Source of the DNA: Anaerolineae bacterium
GTDB taxonomy: Bacteria; Chloroflexota; Anaerolineae; Aggregatilineales; Phototrophicaceae
Length of the DNA stretch: 64,000 nt
Direction: 5' to 3'
Assembly: GCA_025454525.1 (NCBI GenBank)
Contig: JALOOG010000001.1
Coordinates: 62,001-126,000, forward strand
In this document: positions 62,311 to 64,000 of the stretch, piece by piece
How the letters are laid out: every line of letters starts with the position of its first letter
Position numbering within the stretch: position 1 is the first letter of the stretch
Position numbers and translations under genes: made by a program
Notes under the pieces: model-generated
What the model saw: the letters and a program-made list of their open reading frames with translations, nothing else
Databases searched by the model: none
What the model was told of the DNA's origin: nothing

Positions 62311-63237
62311 ATGTCTGATGTGCGACAACTCCCGTTATTTCCGACAATGCCGGGACGAGCCGAAGATATATTTAAGGGAACGCCGCTCAAACACACGATC
62401 CCGTTGTTTCAAGCGCATCTCGCTAAGGCCGGAAAATCCACACACACGATCAAGGCCTTCACCGGAGATCTCTACTTACTGTTAGAGTATCTAGGGGATA
62501 GCTTGACGGTAGGGCAGTATAGCATTGATGATCTCAATCGTTTTCTCCATTGGTTAGAACATGGGCGGGATGTCCCCTGTAGTCGAAAATCATACGCCCG
62601 GCGTGTGACAACGCTCAAAGTCTATTTTAAGTGGTTACATCAACTCAATGCGATCCCGCATGACCCAGCGAAAGCGATCTTACAACGCTCCGGACCCGCA
62701 CCCTTATCAGATGCTTTATCACCGGAACAAATCCAAGACGCGATCGCCTTTGCCCGCACGATGAAAACCCGTAAAGGGGAGATCGATACCCGCCCTGAAT
62801 TGTTATTTGAGTTACTCTTGGATACAGGGATCAAAAAAGGCGAAACCATTAATCTGACTCCGATGCATATCGATCGATTAAACCCCTTGCGCCCCTCGTT
62901 AAATGTGCGTTACCAAGTGCGAAATGTGTATAAAGAGCGAAACATTGCGCTTGATCCGAAGTGGTTAGTCTTATTCGATCGGTATATGGCGCAATATCAG
63001 CCCAAGATCACGATTTTCAACTGCACCTCGCGCAATCTAGAGTATATCTTAACCGACATTGGCAAAGGGGCGGATATTCCGTTCAAACTCTCGTTTGAGG
63101 TCATGCGGTGGACGTGTGCGGTACGCGATTTTCGACAAGGAATCACGGAAGACTTGATTCGGCAAAAGTTGGGATTAAGCGAGATCAGTTGGCATGAGAC
63201 CGGAGGAAAAATCCGACGGCTTGCCGAAAAACAGTGA
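62311..63237 (+). CDS. Tyrosine-recombinase-fold protein lacking catalytic residues
   Basis: This 308-residue protein has the SAM-like DNA-binding N-terminal domain of tyrosine recombinases (TIKAFTGDLYLLLEYL, RRVTTLKVYFKWL) and a catalytic-type C-terminal domain (LLDTGIKKGETINLT, YKERNIAL). Key residues are missing: the first Arg is K175, the HxxR His is Glu263 with R266 kept, the third His position is L289, and no Tyr follows in the C-terminal segment. It is therefore unlikely to cut DNA and may be a DNA-binding or structural relic. GGAGG precedes its start within the end of the lipM-like gene, so the two are cotranscribed. Confidence 0.82.
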   Translation: MSDVRQLPLFPTMPGRAEDIFKGTPLKHTIPLFQAHLAKAGKSTHTIKAFTGDLYLLLEYLGDSLTVGQYSIDDLNRFLHWLEHGRDVPCSRKSYARRVTTLKVYFKWLHQLNAIPHDPAKAILQRSGPAPLSDALSPEQIQDAIAFARTMKTRKGEIDTRPELLFELLLDTGIKKGETINLTPMHIDRLNPLRPSLNVRYQVRNVYKERNIALDPKWLVLFDRYMAQYQPKITIFNCTSRNLEYILTDIGKGADIPFKLSFEVMRWTCAVRDFRQGITEDLIRQKLGLSEISWHETGGKIRRLAEKQ

Positions 63238-63297
63238 GACTGCTAAAATCGCGCCGCATAGGGCAAGTGAACCGAAACGAAAGCCTCAACAGACCGC

Positions 63298-63513
63298 ATG
63301 TTACGCGATGATTTTACCTTTAGCAAACGACACCTCGGACTCGCAATGGTGGTGATCGGCATTCTTGGCATCGCTGGACTTTTAGCGATCGATCTGTTAT
63401 CACCGGGGCGCGAGGGTGGAATAGGCCCCGCCCAACGTTTAGCGTTAAGTCTAATGGGTTTAACGGTCTTGGTTGGATTATCACTGCTTCCGTTAGGTGA
63501 TCAACCGGTATGA
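63298..63513 (+). CDS. Small membrane protein of unknown function
   Basis: This 71-residue protein has two predicted transmembrane helices (about 12-33 and 48-66) separated by a Gly/Pro-rich loop. No family was recognised. Its stop overlaps the start of the next membrane protein in an ATGA junction, so it is probably an accessory of that protein. Confidence 0.6.
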   Translation: MLRDDFTFSKRHLGLAMVVIGILGIAGLLAIDLLSPGREGGIGPAQRLALSLMGLTVLVGLSLLPLGDQPV

Positions 63514-64000
63514 TCCCGATCAATCGCGCCTTTTTAACCGTCAATCGTGTGCTTTTAGCATTGGCTTTAGGGTTAATGCTGTTTCATTTTTCAGTCTATT
63601 TGGTGTATGCAGCCAATCTGATTCAATTTCCCTTTGATTATGATCAAGGTGAAGGGTTTGAGTTAGTCGATACCATTATGTTTAGTCGGGGACAATTCCC
63701 GTATCAAAATGTCGAAATCTTCCCATTTTATTCCAGCAATTATCCCCCGCTGTATCACATCATCCCCGTGCCGTTTGTGTGGCTATTTGGGCCGGGCTAT
63801 TGGTATGGGCGTTTATTGAGCTTTTTATCTACCTTAGTGACTGCCAGCGCGATCGCTTATGCTGTCTATTCGTTTGATCAACGGCGTGGGATAGGGCGTG
63901 GGCATGGGTGGATCGCCGTGCTATCTGGGTTGGCGTTTTTGGCCTCAAATTTTATCTATCACATCGGGCCCTTGTTTCGACAACATATCTCAATGGTGAT
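63510..64000 (+). CDS. GT-C-like membrane glycosyltransferase, 3' truncated by the window
   Basis: The open frame from ATG 63510 runs to the window end (163 codons). It has hydrophobic helices at about 15-35, 88-108, 110-130 and 142-160. The loop between the first two carries DYDQGEGFELVDTIM and NYPPLYHII; the acidic DxxE-type residues and YPPL motif are typical of GT-C glycosyltransferases such as ArnT/PMT-like proteins using polyprenyl-phosphate sugars. This would fit the envelope theme of the LCP and PBP genes. The specificity cannot be judged from a partial protein. Confidence 0.65.
   Translation, partial: MIPINRAFLTVNRVLLALALGLMLFHFSVYLVYAANLIQFPFDYDQGEGFELVDTIMFSRGQFPYQNVEIFPFYSSNYPPLYHIIPVPFVWLFGPGYWYGRLLSFLSTLVTASAIAYAVYSFDQRRGIGRGHGWIAVLSGLAFLASNFIYHIGPLFRQHISMV

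Noticed and set aside
62311-63237. Functional integrase marking a prophage or genomic island
   Set aside because: Catalytic residues are missing, no attachment-site repeats, phage genes or tRNA are nearby, and composition equals that of the neighbours.

Overview
The window is a bacterial chromosome segment of roughly 50% G+C, gene-dense and with no recognisable insertion sequence, prophage or CRISPR array. The gene repertoire and style fit a Chloroflexota bacterium of the Anaerolineae type: Pro/Thr-rich lipoproteins, SH3/PA14 surface proteins, a DUF4342 protein, a YabN-type MazG, zinc-ribbon forms of L24, S14 and L36, and a trehalose synthase. That placement is inference; no rRNA gene is present to settle it. 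The tetramer GATC is very frequent outside the highly expressed genes.

Region 1 (1-5400) holds the end of a two-domain ABC permease with its ATPase (Fe3+/thiamine type), a lipoprotein, a metallophosphoesterase, a DtxR/MntR-type metal regulator with a FeoA-like tail, and tsaD. Region 2 (5500-11900) is the most unusual part. A small conserved protein and a leucine-rich-repeat protein with a DUF6745-like tail converge on a tightly coupled five-gene operon matching the STM4011-STM4015 families: two radical SAM enzymes, an alkaline-phosphatase-superfamily hydrolase, an ATP-grasp protein and a second LRR protein. This looks like an uncharacterised peptide/protein or metabolite modification system. 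Region 3 (12195-20416) carries housekeeping and accessory genes: GNAT, nadE, a RecQ helicase with a phosphoribosyltransferase-like tail, an alpha/beta hydrolase, a lone receiver protein, an SH3/PA14 protein, a DUF4342 protein and a YifB/ComM ATPase.

Region 4 (20600-24800) is the alpha-operon end of the ribosomal cluster (rpmJ, rpsM, rpsK, rpoA, rplQ, truA, rplM, rpsI), without infA or rpsD. Region 5 (24885-35668) has GNAT, an M28 peptidase, MazG, a lipocalin-like protein, an SGNH hydrolase/two-component/hydrolase operon, and a lipoprotein class B penicillin-binding protein. Region 6 (36118-53283) is the str-S10-spc superoperon (rpsL to map). It is preceded by a structured leader and punctuated by strong hairpins. 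The classic map-infA-rpmJ junction is broken: the alpha part lies upstream of the str part.

Region 7 (53323-64000) contains treS, a deacetylase, an AAA ATPase and aspS, then a stand-alone non-coding RNA unit with its own promoter and terminator (about 59895-60113). An LCP protein, a LipM-like octanoyltransferase, a recombinase-fold protein lacking its catalytic residues, a small membrane protein and a truncated GT-C-like membrane protein follow. Decayed copies of an intergenic repeat lie at about 32820-32953 and 57640-57905.
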